Positions 44,314-52,921 are shown, counted from the stretch's first letter. The stretch is 64,000 bases of DNA from Streptomyces mirabilis (GCF_039503195.1 NZ_JBCJKP010000001.1:9300001-9364000); one strand, 5' to 3'. Numbers and translations are program-made. The notes: generated by a model not told the origin, from the sequence alone.

Positions 44314-44646
44314 TCATGACTGCTTCCACCCATATGACCGGGCATGAGGCTTGGATGTGACACGTGTGGCCCCGAGATGGTGCTCAGCGCTGTCACGCCG
44401 CCTCATCAGGCGGCGTTCGCCCTCCGTCCTTCCACCCCAGATGCCTTCCACCTGCTCGACCCGCATGGCCCAGCTGAGGCACTGATCCATGACAGGGCAA
44501 CGACAGCAGACGGCCTTGGCCTCGGCGATCTGAACATGCGTCAGGACGCCGTTACCTATGGGGAAGAACAGTTCGGGGTCGATGCGCACGCAGGCTCCCC
44601 GTTCGCGCCAGTGCATTGCGTGGTTGCCTTGTTCTGCTGCGGTCAC
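44314..44646 (-). CDS. WhiB-family iron-sulfur regulator
   Basis: 110-residue Wbl protein. Four cluster Cys are present: one in ERGACVRIDPELFFP and three in AKAVCCRCPVMDQCLSWAM (C-x2-C-x5-C pattern), followed by the turn motif EGIWGGRTEGERR and a basic C-terminal tail. Wbl proteins hold a redox- or NO-sensitive [4Fe-4S] cluster and act with the principal sigma factor. GTG 44646 is the start. Position upstream of the orphan cytochrome b suggests that it controls the respiratory genes here. Confidence 0.93.
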   Translation of the reverse strand: MTAAEQGNHAMHWRERGACVRIDPELFFPIGNGVLTHVQIAEAKAVCCRCPVMDQCLSWAMRVEQVEGIWGGRTEGERRLMRRRDSAEHHLGATRVTSKPHARSYGWKQS

Positions 44647-44701
44647 GGTCTTTCTCGTCTCCGGGAAGGATTCCAGGGGTTGTCATGTGAGACCGGGCAC
44701 C

Positions 44702-44718
44702 TGACACATGTGTGACAC
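44702..44718. promoter_or_regulatory. CACATGTG-centred motif upstream of WhiB
   Basis: TGACACATGTGTGACAC, 56 bases upstream of the WhiB start, contains the palindrome CACATGTG. The minus-strand core TGTCACACATG recurs at 48879-48889 upstream of the ferritin-like/FAR operon. A shared regulator site is possible. Confidence 0.35.
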
Positions 44719-44731
44719 GGCAGCGGACACC

Positions 44732-44850
44732 GGGTATGTCAATTCAACTGCTGATCTTGGTTGTTGCGTGGGGTCAGGCGACTCTCGAAGGCGACCTGGA
44801 ACGTGTTCAGGAATGCCTTCCAGTGGCATGGTCCACCTCTCGTATCTCGA
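44732..44850 (-). mobile_element. IS256-family element end, relic
   Basis: From GGGTATGTCAATTCAACTGC onward the sequence parallels the left end of the intact IS256-type element at 58801, then the transposase C-terminus on the minus strand (WKAFLNTFQVAFESRLTP against WKAPLNAFQIAFEGRLTP). Only about 120 bases survive. The 230 bases to its right hold no supported gene. Confidence 0.8.
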
Positions 44851-45079
44851 CCTCGAGGGAGAGGGAGGAGCCGCTGCCCGAACTGCCTGGCGCTGGAGAA
44901 CTTGGCACTTCCGGCACGCCAGTGCTTCGGACCGCCGGGCTTGAAGGGCCAGGAGGACAGCGGCCTCGGTGAACTGGTCGGCGGGCAGGCGCAGCGGGCG
45001 GCCCTCCGTTTGTACGCCGGTCGTGGACCCCGAGGTCGCCTGGCCGAGGGCGGGCCGGTGTCCGACACCCACCACGCAG

Positions 45080-45119
45080 CCGGTATGCATCACACGCGGA
45101 CGTGTGTGATCCATACCGG
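45080..45119. terminator. Inverted repeat after the flavoprotein gene
   Basis: CCGGTATG (45080-45087) pairs with CATACCGG (45112-45119), and an inner imperfect pairing ATCACACG/CGTGTGTGAT extends the stem. It lies 65 bases beyond the stop of the leftward flavoprotein operon, consistent with termination; a regulatory dyad is the alternative. Confidence 0.5.
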
Positions 45120-45183
45120 TGCGCGGCGTGGCCGTGCCGATGCCCGAGTGCCGGTCACGCGCGCGGGCCATCGTCCGCCGTGC

Positions 45184-46884
45184 TCAGACCACGATCTTGC
45201 GCGGATTGAAGTTGCCGCCAGGGTCGGCAGCGCCGAAGAGGCCCGACATGATTGCGACACCCTCCGTCGAGATGTCCTCCTCCAGCCAAGGCGCGTGCTC
45301 CAGGCCCACCCCGTGGTGGTGCGAGATCGTGCCGCCGGCGTCGACGAACGCCTGCTGGATCCCGCGCTTGACGATGTCGTACTCGCCGAGCGGGTCGTCA
45401 CCGAACACGAAGGCGAAAGTGAAATAGAGGCAGGCTCCAGAGTGGTATGAGTGCGACAAGTGCGACATGGTCCAGCCTGCGCGGCCGATCTTCTCGTAGG
45501 CGTGGTCGGCCGCGTCGTAGACCGCCGCGTGGATGCCACGAAGCTTCGACCATGGACCGGCGGTCTCGCTCACGTCGCCGGCGGCACCGTGGTCGAGGAG
45601 GAAGTCGCGGATGTACGGCGTGTCGAACTTCTTCTGGTCGTAGAGCGCACCGGGGCCCCTGCCGACGCCGATGCCGTGATGCTTGCGCACGATCCGGTCG
45701 ACGAGCGACTTCTGCCGTTTCACGTGTGCCCCGTCGCCCTCGAAGCCGATGAAGGAGAGGCACATCTCGTCGAGGCTCCAGCCACGCCTCTTGAGATACG
45801 CCATGAGGCCTGTCTGTGCCTTCTTCTGAATGCCCTTCGACTCCTTGCTCGTCGCCAGGGAGAAGGCCGTCTCGTGCGCGTCCGAGATACGGGTGACCGA
45901 GGGCGAGACGTCGCTCTCGGCGATCTTCTGCATCGCAGCGAGGCCGTGGTCGAGATTCTTGAAGAAGTAGGCGTGGATGGCCCGCTTCTCGGGGAGTCGG
46001 TGCACCTGCACCGTGACCTCGGTGATGACGCCGAGCCGCCCCTCGGAGCCCACCACCATCTCCCGGACGCTCGGCCCGGTCGACGCGCTCGGAACGGCAC
46101 GGATCACGAGGACCCCGCCGGCCCGCACGACACGCAGCCCCTTGACGATGTCCGCTATGTCGCCGTATTTGTCCGACTGCATGCCGGACGAGCGCGTGGC
46201 GACCCACCCGCCGAGCGTCGAGTGGGTGAACGAGTCGGGGAAGTGCCCCATCGTCCAGCCGTCCCGGTTGAGTTGAGCCTCAAGATCAGGGCCCAGCGCC
46301 CCGGCCTGGACGCGCGCCAGCCCGGAGTCGGGGTCGATCTCCAGCACCCGGTTGAGGCGGCCGAGGTCGAGTGAGACGACCACCCGGGACTCGTCCATGT
46401 GCGGCTCAAGGCTGCCCGCGATATTGCTGCCGCCCCCAAAGGGGATGATCACGGCGTCCGCCTCGACGGACGCGTGGATGACGCTTTGCACCTCTGCCTC
46501 GTCGGCCGGGTAGACGATCACATCGGGACTGCGTGCTATCTCGCCGGCTCTGATGCGGACCAGGTCACGCAGGCTCTTGCCGTACGTGTGGACGACCCGG
46601 GACAGGTCATCGACAACGGTGTTCCCGGCTCCGACGATGCCGCCCAGAACCGCGACGAACTCCTCGGACGCCGTCGAGGCCGACACCCTCAACCGCGAGA
46701 AGTCGGGCCGTTCGGTGCGTTCGCCCGCCCAGAGATCGAGGCCGATGGCCTCTTGTACGAACGGCGCGAAACCAGGCTTGTCCTCGTGTCGGAAGCCGAC
46801 ACCTTCCACGCCCCAGCCCCACCACTTCATGTGTTTCACATCATCGGTGCGCATCGCGTCGGTGCGGTCGGTGGGTTCAGTCAC
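45184..46884 (-). CDS. Alkyldihydroxyacetonephosphate synthase-like FAD enzyme
   Basis: 566-residue vanillyl-alcohol-oxidase-fold flavoprotein. The FAD-binding N-terminal half has PDVIVYPADEAEVQSVIHAS, AVIIPFGGGSNIAGSLEPHM and TLGGWVATRSSGMQSDKYGD then VVGSEGRLGVITEVT. The C-terminal half has GACLYFTFAFVFG (active-site Tyr region of alkyl-DHAP synthase) and GGTISHHHGVGLEHAPWLEE, whose triple His is the hallmark of AGPS. Family reaction: exchange of the acyl chain of acyl-DHAP for a fatty alcohol, giving an ether lipid precursor. GTG 46884 has AAGGAGA and overlaps the acyltransferase stop (GTGA). Last gene of the leftward operon. Confidence 0.85.
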   Translation of the reverse strand: MTEPTDRTDAMRTDDVKHMKWWGWGVEGVGFRHEDKPGFAPFVQEAIGLDLWAGERTERPDFSRLRVSASTASEEFVAVLGGIVGAGNTVVDDLSRVVHTYGKSLRDLVRIRAGEIARSPDVIVYPADEAEVQSVIHASVEADAVIIPFGGGSNIAGSLEPHMDESRVVVSLDLGRLNRVLEIDPDSGLARVQAGALGPDLEAQLNRDGWTMGHFPDSFTHSTLGGWVATRSSGMQSDKYGDIADIVKGLRVVRAGGVLVIRAVPSASTGPSVREMVVGSEGRLGVITEVTVQVHRLPEKRAIHAYFFKNLDHGLAAMQKIAESDVSPSVTRISDAHETAFSLATSKESKGIQKKAQTGLMAYLKRRGWSLDEMCLSFIGFEGDGAHVKRQKSLVDRIVRKHHGIGVGRGPGALYDQKKFDTPYIRDFLLDHGAAGDVSETAGPWSKLRGIHAAVYDAADHAYEKIGRAGWTMSHLSHSYHSGACLYFTFAFVFGDDPLGEYDIVKRGIQQAFVDAGGTISHHHGVGLEHAPWLEEDISTEGVAIMSGLFGAADPGGNFNPRKIVV

Positions 46885-47603
46885 GAACGGTCTCCTTCAG
46901 GTATACGACGTGAGTTCGCACTCACGCCGAGGATGCGGTCGGAGTTCTCCTCGGTCAGGGTGAGGATTGCCGAGCGGATGCGTTCGGTGAACTCGCTCCT
47001 CAACTCCCCGGGAAAAGCAGTCAGCGGTTCGCCGAAGACAACCCCGACCGGCAGACGGCCCGGTTTCGGCCAATTCGATCCGCGAGGATGCGCCGCATGC
47101 GCGCCGATGACCGCGACGGGGAGCACCGGCACCTCGGCCGACGAGGCGAGCGCCGCCGCCCCCGGCTTGAACGCCCCGAGCGATCCGTCGCGCGAGCGGG
47201 TCCCCTCGGGAAAGATCAGGAGCGGCACTCCCCGACTCAGCAAAGCCTTGGCGCTCGCTCCGCGCGCGTTCATTCCGGTGCGGTCGACCGGGAAGGCGTT
47301 GAAGAAGAGGGCCGTGAGGCCGCGCCGCCGCCACACGTCGAAGAAGTAGTCGGCGGCGGCTCCCACCGCGAGGTAGCGCGCCAGTCGGCGAGGCAGCGCG
47401 CCCATGATGAGTGGCGTGTCGAGGTGCGAGGAGTGATTGGCGACGACGACATACGAGTCCTCGACGTCAGCCAAGCGCTCGCGCCCGAGTATCGTGACGC
47501 TGGTCACGCTCCAGACGAGGGGCTTCAGCAGCCCCCGTTGCGCGATGAAACGCGCCGCGGCGTGTGAGCGTGAGGTGAAACGGTCGCGTATCGTCGCGGG
47601 CAT
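46881..47603 (-). CDS. PlsC-family 1-acyl-sn-glycerol-3-phosphate acyltransferase
   Basis: 240-residue membrane-associated acyltransferase. Block I catalytic NHSSHLD is in VVVANHSSHLDTPLI; block II is FFNAFPVDRTGM; block III LLIFPEGTRSRDGSLGAFKP; block IV VPVLPVAVIGAH. It should acylate the sn-2 position of lysophosphatidate or the alkyl equivalent. ATG 47603 has AAGGAAAC. It is the middle gene between SDR and alkyl-DHAP-synthase-like gene, overlapping the latter, which places acylation in the same ether-lipid route. Confidence 0.9.
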   Translation of the reverse strand: MPATIRDRFTSRSHAAARFIAQRGLLKPLVWSVTSVTILGRERLADVEDSYVVVANHSSHLDTPLIMGALPRRLARYLAVGAAADYFFDVWRRRGLTALFFNAFPVDRTGMNARGASAKALLSRGVPLLIFPEGTRSRDGSLGAFKPGAAALASSAEVPVLPVAVIGAHAAHPRGSNWPKPGRLPVGVVFGEPLTAFPGELRSEFTERIRSAILTLTEENSDRILGVSANSRRIPEGDRS

Positions 47604-47642
47604 CCGTTTCCTTCCCGTGCGGGTTCGCCCGCACTGATTCCT

Positions 47643-48449
47643 TCAGTGAGTGAGACTGTCGTTGCGGCTGGAGGAGATCCGTCGCGAGATCCACCGCACT
47701 GTGCGGCGTGGAAGATGACGTGTGAACCAGATGAGCAACTGGTACCGGAAGCTCGGCACGGAGATCACCCGTCCGCGGCGCACGTCGCGCAGACTCGTCT
47801 CGACGAGTCGCCGGGCGTCGAGCCAGAGGAAGTTCGGAATGCTCGACGACCGGATTCCGGCCCGCGTGTGAAATTCCGTGCGGACCCAGCCCGGACAGAG
47901 TGCCGTCACGGTGACGCCCGTTCCATGGAGCTCGTTCGCCAGTCCCTCTGAGAGCGAGGTCACGAAGGCCTTGACGGCCGAATAGCTCCCCATGGTGACG
48001 AACCCAGCCGTGCTCGACACATTGACGATCGCACCGTGCCCGCGTTCGCGCATGGCCCGCCCAGCGACGCCGGCGAGCACCAGCACCACGCGCCCCATGA
48101 CCTCGATCGCCCGGTCGTGCGGAGTGGTGTCGGCCGAGGTCATCGGTGCGTGCACGCCGAAACCGGCGTTGTTCACGAGCATGTCCACCGGACGGGCGGG
48201 ATCCTCCAGCCGGGCGGCGACACGCTCGACGTCGGCACGATCGGACAGGTCTGCGGGCAGCACCTCGACAGCACAGCCCCGGGACTCGAGCTCGGCCGCC
48301 ATCCGGCCGAGCCGCTCCCTGTCGCGCGCCACCAGGACAAGGTCCCATCCGCGGTCTGCCAGAGCGCGCGCGAACGCCGCTCCGATACCCGACGTGGCAC
48401 CGGTGACAAGTGCGACCCGCGTGCGGCTCAGCACAGTCTCATCTGCCAT
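47643..48449 (-). CDS. Short-chain dehydrogenase/reductase
   Basis: 268-residue classical SDR. NADP-binding VALVTGATSGIGAAFARALA, NNAG motif VDMLVNNAGFGVHAP, catalytic Ser-Tyr-Lys in IVNVSSTAGFVTMGSYSAVK, and PG motif ALCPGWVRTEF. The C-terminal 45 residues (SFRYQLLIWFTRHLPRRTVR) are hydrophobic and basic, as in DltE-like or acyl-DHAP-reductase-like membrane-linked SDRs. In context it is the best candidate to reduce the keto group of alkyl-DHAP. ATG 48449; ribosome site distant. First gene of the leftward operon. Confidence 0.88.
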   Translation of the reverse strand: MADETVLSRTRVALVTGATSGIGAAFARALADRGWDLVLVARDRERLGRMAAELESRGCAVEVLPADLSDRADVERVAARLEDPARPVDMLVNNAGFGVHAPMTSADTTPHDRAIEVMGRVVLVLAGVAGRAMRERGHGAIVNVSSTAGFVTMGSYSAVKAFVTSLSEGLANELHGTGVTVTALCPGWVRTEFHTRAGIRSSSIPNFLWLDARRLVETSLRDVRRGRVISVPSFRYQLLIWFTRHLPRRTVRWISRRISSSRNDSLTH

Positions 48450-48985
48450 CTGCGCGACATCCGAGCTCCCCGCTCGTATCCATTTCGTGGGGCGGCGAGC
48501 GGGTCCACGCCGTCGATCCCGACACCGGCCTTCCGAGCCACCTGGTCAACAACCCGCTTCTGCATGGGAACTTGAAGATCCGCAAGATTTCCATGTTCGA
48601 CGTCCGACGAGCCGGCCCAGGTGAATGGCCACGGTCGTACAACAGCAGATGACTGAGTCCTCGCGCATGACACACCTTTCGTTTCTGGGCTCATGGCGTT
48701 AGACCGGGCATGCATCCGTGTTGTGACACGAGCTTCCGCACATGACCGAGGAGAGCGATGCCCAGCAAGGTCCGGCGCACGCCGCCTGCGCCGAGACACC
48801 ACACCGATCCGCGGGATCTCTCGCTCTTCCCAGCACAGGCCGTAAACGCAGGCCCCCATACGGAACCAACTCACATGTCACACATGCGCCGGTTGCCTGG
48901 TCTAACGTGACGGCCCCCGACGGCTTCTCGCATGCTCCGGGGCTTCTGCAGAGTTTCCCCTGCTCCCGCCCCAGAAAGCCCGTGT
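48450..48985. other. 536-base divergent control region of the two lipid operons
   Basis: No supported gene. It separates the leftward SDR operon from the rightward ferritin-like/FAR operon and must hold both promoters. Noticeable: TGTCACACATG at 48879-48889, shared in core with the WhiB upstream region, and TTGTGACACGAGC near 48721. One minus-strand frame (VPMQKRVVDQVARKAGVGID) looks protein-like but is short. Confidence 0.4.
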
Positions 48986-49813
48986 ATGAACTCGAACAAC
49001 GAGACGACGACCGCGCCGCCCGAGACAGCGGGATTCGACGTGCGTGAGTTCGCCCGTACGGCACACGGCAGCCACCGCGGAACGCTCGACCTCGGGTCGC
49101 TCGCCAAAGAGCCGCTCGACACCGAATCCGTCCGGCTCGTTCGCGCGCTGCGCGACATGGAACGTGCGACGCTGCACCGCGTGCGTGACCTCCTCGTCAC
49201 GGCGACACATAAGGACGCCCGTGTCACCGCGTTCCTCACCACGTGGATGTTCGAGAGGTTCTGGATAGCCGATGCCCTCGACGCCGTCCTGGATGTGTCT
49301 CCCGCCGCCCGCGACCTCCCGTCGAGCGCCGGTCCGGCACGGTGGGTACTGTCGGAGCGCCGCGAACGCCGTGGCCCGATCCGTCGTTCCCTCATCGCCA
49401 ACATCACCGGTACACAGATCGTCGCCGAACACGTGACGACGGGCCTCGTGGACGAATGGATCACGCACGCGGCCTATCGGCGTCTGGCCGGCGTGTCCTC
49501 CGCCATGGCGGCGATCATCAACCCTGTGGTGGAGATCAAGCATCGCCACATCCGCTTCCTCGCGGAGGAGGCGGAGCGCCGACTCCAGCGCTCGGCCCGC
49601 GCCCAGCGCATCACCCGCCGAGCCCTCCGGCACGCCGCCTGGCCGCTCGGCTCGGTCGACCGCTCCGGGCACGAGCGCATCTTCTTCGAACGCCATGTCT
49701 TCGGCGACCAGAGCGGGCGAGCCGAGGCGCGCCGTATCCGCGGGATGGTCGCCGCGCTCCCCGGCATCCGTCCCGGTGTCGCATCCACCGTGGAATCGAG
49801 GCTCCTTCCGTGA
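48986..49813 (+). CDS. Ferritin-like superfamily protein with one degenerate iron site
   Basis: 275-residue helical protein related to the one at 52125. LVRALRDMERATLHRVRDLL, MFERFWIADALDAVL and VVEIKHRHIRFLAEEAERRL correspond to the metal-ligand helices of ferritin-like proteins. The last helix keeps an E-x-x-H motif (EIKH), but the first E-x-x-H helix reads ERFW with His lost, so the diiron site looks incomplete. Possibly a structural partner of the second protein. ATG 48986; no strong ribosome site. Its stop overlaps the reductase start (GTGA). Confidence 0.75.
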   Translation: MNSNNETTTAPPETAGFDVREFARTAHGSHRGTLDLGSLAKEPLDTESVRLVRALRDMERATLHRVRDLLVTATHKDARVTAFLTTWMFERFWIADALDAVLDVSPAARDLPSSAGPARWVLSERRERRGPIRRSLIANITGTQIVAEHVTTGLVDEWITHAAYRRLAGVSSAMAAIINPVVEIKHRHIRFLAEEAERRLQRSARAQRITRRALRHAAWPLGSVDRSGHERIFFERHVFGDQSGRAEARRIRGMVAALPGIRPGVASTVESRLLP

Positions 49814-52125
49814 TATCGCACAACGCGAAGACCGAACTCGGCAACGCGCACGTCCTGCTGACCGGCGCGACCGGTTTCGTCGGGCAGGCGGTGCTTGAGC
49901 GGCTGCTCACCGACCACCCCGCCACCCACATCTCACTTCTCGTGCGCCGGAAGGGCAGTCAGACCGGGCAGGACCGGCTCCGACAGCTTCTGCGCAAACC
50001 CGTGTTCGAGCGCTGGCGAGATGCTGTGGGCGCCGAAGAGGCCGAGCGCATCGTCCGCACACGGATCACAGTGCTCGACGGCAGTATGACCAGCATCCCC
50101 GAGCTGCCCTCCCACCTTGATGTCGTCATCCACTCGGCGTCGACCGTCTCGTTCGACCCGCCCATCCACGAGGCGTTCGACACGAACGTCAAAGGCGCCG
50201 TAAGCCTCTACGAGGCCCTGCTCGCGTCCGGATTCGACCCGCACGTCGTCCATGTGTCGACCTGTTACGTCGGAGGGCTCCGTCGCGGTGTGGTGCCCGA
50301 GGCCAAGCTCGAACACGATGTCCTCTGGCACACCGAGTGGACCTTGGCGACACGAACCCATGAGCAGACCGAACTCACCTCGCGGGAGCCGGCGATGCTT
50401 GAGCAGTTCATGTCCCGCGCCCGCGGCAACCACGGGAAGGAGGGCCCGATCGCGGCGGCCCGCGCGAGCGAGAACGCGCGCCGCGAGTGGGTGCGTTCCC
50501 AGCTCGTCGCCGCTGGCCGGCGGCGCGCGCAGAGTCTGGGGTGGACCGACGTCTACACCCTGACGAAGGCACTCGCCGAACGTGCCGCGGAAGACCTCTG
50601 GGGCGAGGCCGGACACCGGCTTTCGGTGGTTCGGCCCGCGATCATCGAGAGCGCGTTCCAGCATCCGTTCCCCGGTTGGATCGACGGCTTCAAGGTCGCC
50701 GATCCGCTGATCTTCGCCTACGGCCGGGGCCAGCTGCCCGACTTCCCGGGGCTCCCCGACTCGATCCTCGATGTCATCCCCGTCGACTTCGTCGTCAACG
50801 CCATCCTGGCCGTGGCGGCCAACCCGACCTCTGTCGACGAGCCGAGGTACTTCCACATCGCCTCGGGCGCGTCGAATCCACTGCCTTTCCACCGCATGTA
50901 CGAGAACGTACGCGACTACTACACGCAGCACCCGATTCCCAAGGACGACGGATTCGTCAAAGTGCCGGCCTGGAAGTTCTCGGGCGAGCGCAAGTTCAAC
51001 CGGGGCCTTCGGCTGGCGAAGAAGAAGGCCGACCTGTGGGACGCCGCTCTGCGGCTGATGCCGAACGACGAGCGCAAGCGCGCTCTCGCAACCCAGAACG
51101 CCAAGCTGCGCGCCGGTATCGCCACCCTCCGCAACTTTATCGACCTCTACCGCGCGTATGCGCAGACCGAGATCGTCTTCGACGACCGCAACGCCCGCGC
51201 GCTGAACAACGCCCTTCCGGCTGAGGTGCGCGAGGACCGTGGCTTCGATGTGGAGCGGATCGACTGGGAGGAGTACCTGCAGAAGGTGCACCTCCCCGCC
51301 CTCAGTGAGATGACAGCGTCCTACCGTCGCCGGAAGGCCGCGGCCGCCCGGCCGGCGAACGCCAGGCCGCAAGGCGAACTGCCGCTGCGTACCGACGTAG
51401 TCGCCGTCTTCGACCTCGAACGGACCGTCGTCGACTCCAACATCGTCGAGCAGTACCTCTGGGTGCGCACCGCGGGCTTCCACAAGGCGGCCTGGCCGAA
51501 GGAGGTGGCGGACCTGCTCGCCTCACTGCCTGGCTACCTCCGCGCCGAAAGACGTGACCGCGGCGAGTTCATCCGCGCGTTCCTGCGCCGTTACCGCGGC
51601 ATGCCCATCGCCCGCCTTGAGGAGGTCGTGCAGCGCGGGTACGCCGATACGATGCTGCGGCACACGAGCGCGGACGCCCTGGCGCGTATCCGCGAGCACC
51701 GTGCGGCAGGTCACCGGACCGTCCTGGTCACCGGCTCCATCGGCCTTCTCGCCGCTCCGCTCGCCGACCTGTTCGACGAGGTCGTCGGGAGCTCGATGCA
51801 CGTGAGGGACGGTGTGCTCACCGGCTACCTGGCGAAGCCTCCGCTTGTGGACGAAGCGAGGGCCGCGTGGCTTCAGCGGTACTCCGAGGAGGGCGGCTAT
51901 GACCTCGCCGCCTCCTACGGTTACGGCGACAGCCACTCCGACCTGCCATGGCTGTCTCTGCTGGGAAAGCCCTCGGCGATCAACCCCGACGCCGTACTGG
52001 CGCGCGAGTCGCACAAGAGGAACTGGAACATCTACCGCTGGAAGAGCGGCGGTTCGGGTGTGCGCCGCGACGTCATCGCGGCACGGACGACGCTTCCGAC
52101 GCGCACCGACGAGAAGAGCGACTGA
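49810..52125 (+). CDS. Fatty acyl-CoA reductase fused to a HAD-IB domain
   Basis: 771-residue two-domain enzyme. N-terminal extended SDR/fatty acyl-CoA reductase: NADPH site VLLTGATGFVGQAVLERLLT, active-site Tyr-Lys in VYTLTKALAERAAEDLWG, FAR-typical PGWIDGFKVADPLIFAYGRG and LDVIPVDFVVNAILAVAAN. C-terminal HAD-IB domain (about 560-745): VVAVFDLERTVVDSN, VLVTGSIGLLAAPLADLF, SYGYGDSHSDLPWLSLLGKP. FAR reduces acyl-CoA to the fatty alcohol needed by alkyl-DHAP synthase. In the HAD motif the second Asp is Glu (DLERT), as in some PSP-like proteins, so phosphatase activity is uncertain. GTG 49810 is coupled to the gene before; its stop overlaps the next ATG. Confidence 0.87.
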   Translation: MISHNAKTELGNAHVLLTGATGFVGQAVLERLLTDHPATHISLLVRRKGSQTGQDRLRQLLRKPVFERWRDAVGAEEAERIVRTRITVLDGSMTSIPELPSHLDVVIHSASTVSFDPPIHEAFDTNVKGAVSLYEALLASGFDPHVVHVSTCYVGGLRRGVVPEAKLEHDVLWHTEWTLATRTHEQTELTSREPAMLEQFMSRARGNHGKEGPIAAARASENARREWVRSQLVAAGRRRAQSLGWTDVYTLTKALAERAAEDLWGEAGHRLSVVRPAIIESAFQHPFPGWIDGFKVADPLIFAYGRGQLPDFPGLPDSILDVIPVDFVVNAILAVAANPTSVDEPRYFHIASGASNPLPFHRMYENVRDYYTQHPIPKDDGFVKVPAWKFSGERKFNRGLRLAKKKADLWDAALRLMPNDERKRALATQNAKLRAGIATLRNFIDLYRAYAQTEIVFDDRNARALNNALPAEVREDRGFDVERIDWEEYLQKVHLPALSEMTASYRRRKAAAARPANARPQGELPLRTDVVAVFDLERTVVDSNIVEQYLWVRTAGFHKAAWPKEVADLLASLPGYLRAERRDRGEFIRAFLRRYRGMPIARLEEVVQRGYADTMLRHTSADALARIREHRAAGHRTVLVTGSIGLLAAPLADLFDEVVGSSMHVRDGVLTGYLAKPPLVDEARAAWLQRYSEEGGYDLAASYGYGDSHSDLPWLSLLGKPSAINPDAVLARESHKRNWNIYRWKSGGSGVRRDVIAARTTLPTRTDEKSD

Positions 52126-52919
52126 TGGCTTTCGACATAGACAAGTACACGAAGAACTCCACCGGCGTGCAGTGGGCCGACCTCGACTTCGAGGAGTTCG
52201 AGCGCAACCCGCTGCCCGAGGAGACGCTGCGTACGCTGCGCTATATGTGTGACATCGAATACCACACAGTGTGCTACCTGCGTGATCTGCTGACGACCCC
52301 GTCTCACGACGAGCCCGCGGTGGGCGCTTTCATGACGATGTGGAACCGCGAGGAGTTCTGGCACGGCGAAGCGCTCGCGGCCGTGCTGGAGCGCCACGGC
52401 CACCGAGTCGACTTCGACGAGCTCAAGGCGACCCGTCTGAAACTCGGCTGGAAGGACCGCCTGGGGACGGTGAAGCAGACGGTGATTGGCCGGCTGGTCG
52501 GAAACGACTTCGTCGCCGTGCACATGGCGTGGGGCGCGGCGAACGAGTGGTCGGCGACAGCGGCGTATCACCGACTTGCTGCGCTGGAGAGCCACCCAGT
52601 GCTGGTACCGCTGCTGAAGCGGATCGCACAGCAGGAGACGAAGCACGTCGCGTTCTACGCATCGCAGGCACGTGACCGGCTCGCGGCCAGCAAGAAAGCC
52701 CGCGTGGTCGCTCGGCTGGCGCTCGAAAACGCCTGGGGCCCGGTCGGCTCGGGCGTCATGCCCGAGACCGAGGTCACGCACGTCATGACTCACCTCTTCG
52801 CCGGCTCCGAGGGCCGCAAATTCATCCGCGACATCGACTCGCACATCGCGAAGCTGCCGGGCATGGACGGGCTGCGCATTGTCGAGGACGCCATGGACAA
52901 GCGCGGGATCGCTTCCTGA
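52125..52919 (+). CDS. Ferritin-like diiron protein
   Basis: 264-residue helical protein with intact diiron ligands: first helix CDIEYHTVCYLRDLL, E77-x-x-H80 in NREEFWHGEALAAVL, and E-x-x-H again in AQQETKHVAFYASQARD. Such sites activate O2 for desaturation, hydroxylation or aldehyde deformylation. It overlaps the reductase stop by one base (TGATG), so it belongs to that operon and most likely acts on a lipid alcohol, aldehyde or ether chain. It is distantly related to the protein at 48986. Function on substrate not known. Confidence 0.8.
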   Translation: MAFDIDKYTKNSTGVQWADLDFEEFERNPLPEETLRTLRYMCDIEYHTVCYLRDLLTTPSHDEPAVGAFMTMWNREEFWHGEALAAVLERHGHRVDFDELKATRLKLGWKDRLGTVKQTVIGRLVGNDFVAVHMAWGAANEWSATAAYHRLAALESHPVLVPLLKRIAQQETKHVAFYASQARDRLAASKKARVVARLALENAWGPVGSGVMPETEVTHVMTHLFAGSEGRKFIRDIDSHIAKLPGMDGLRIVEDAMDKRGIAS

Positions 52920-52921
52920 TG

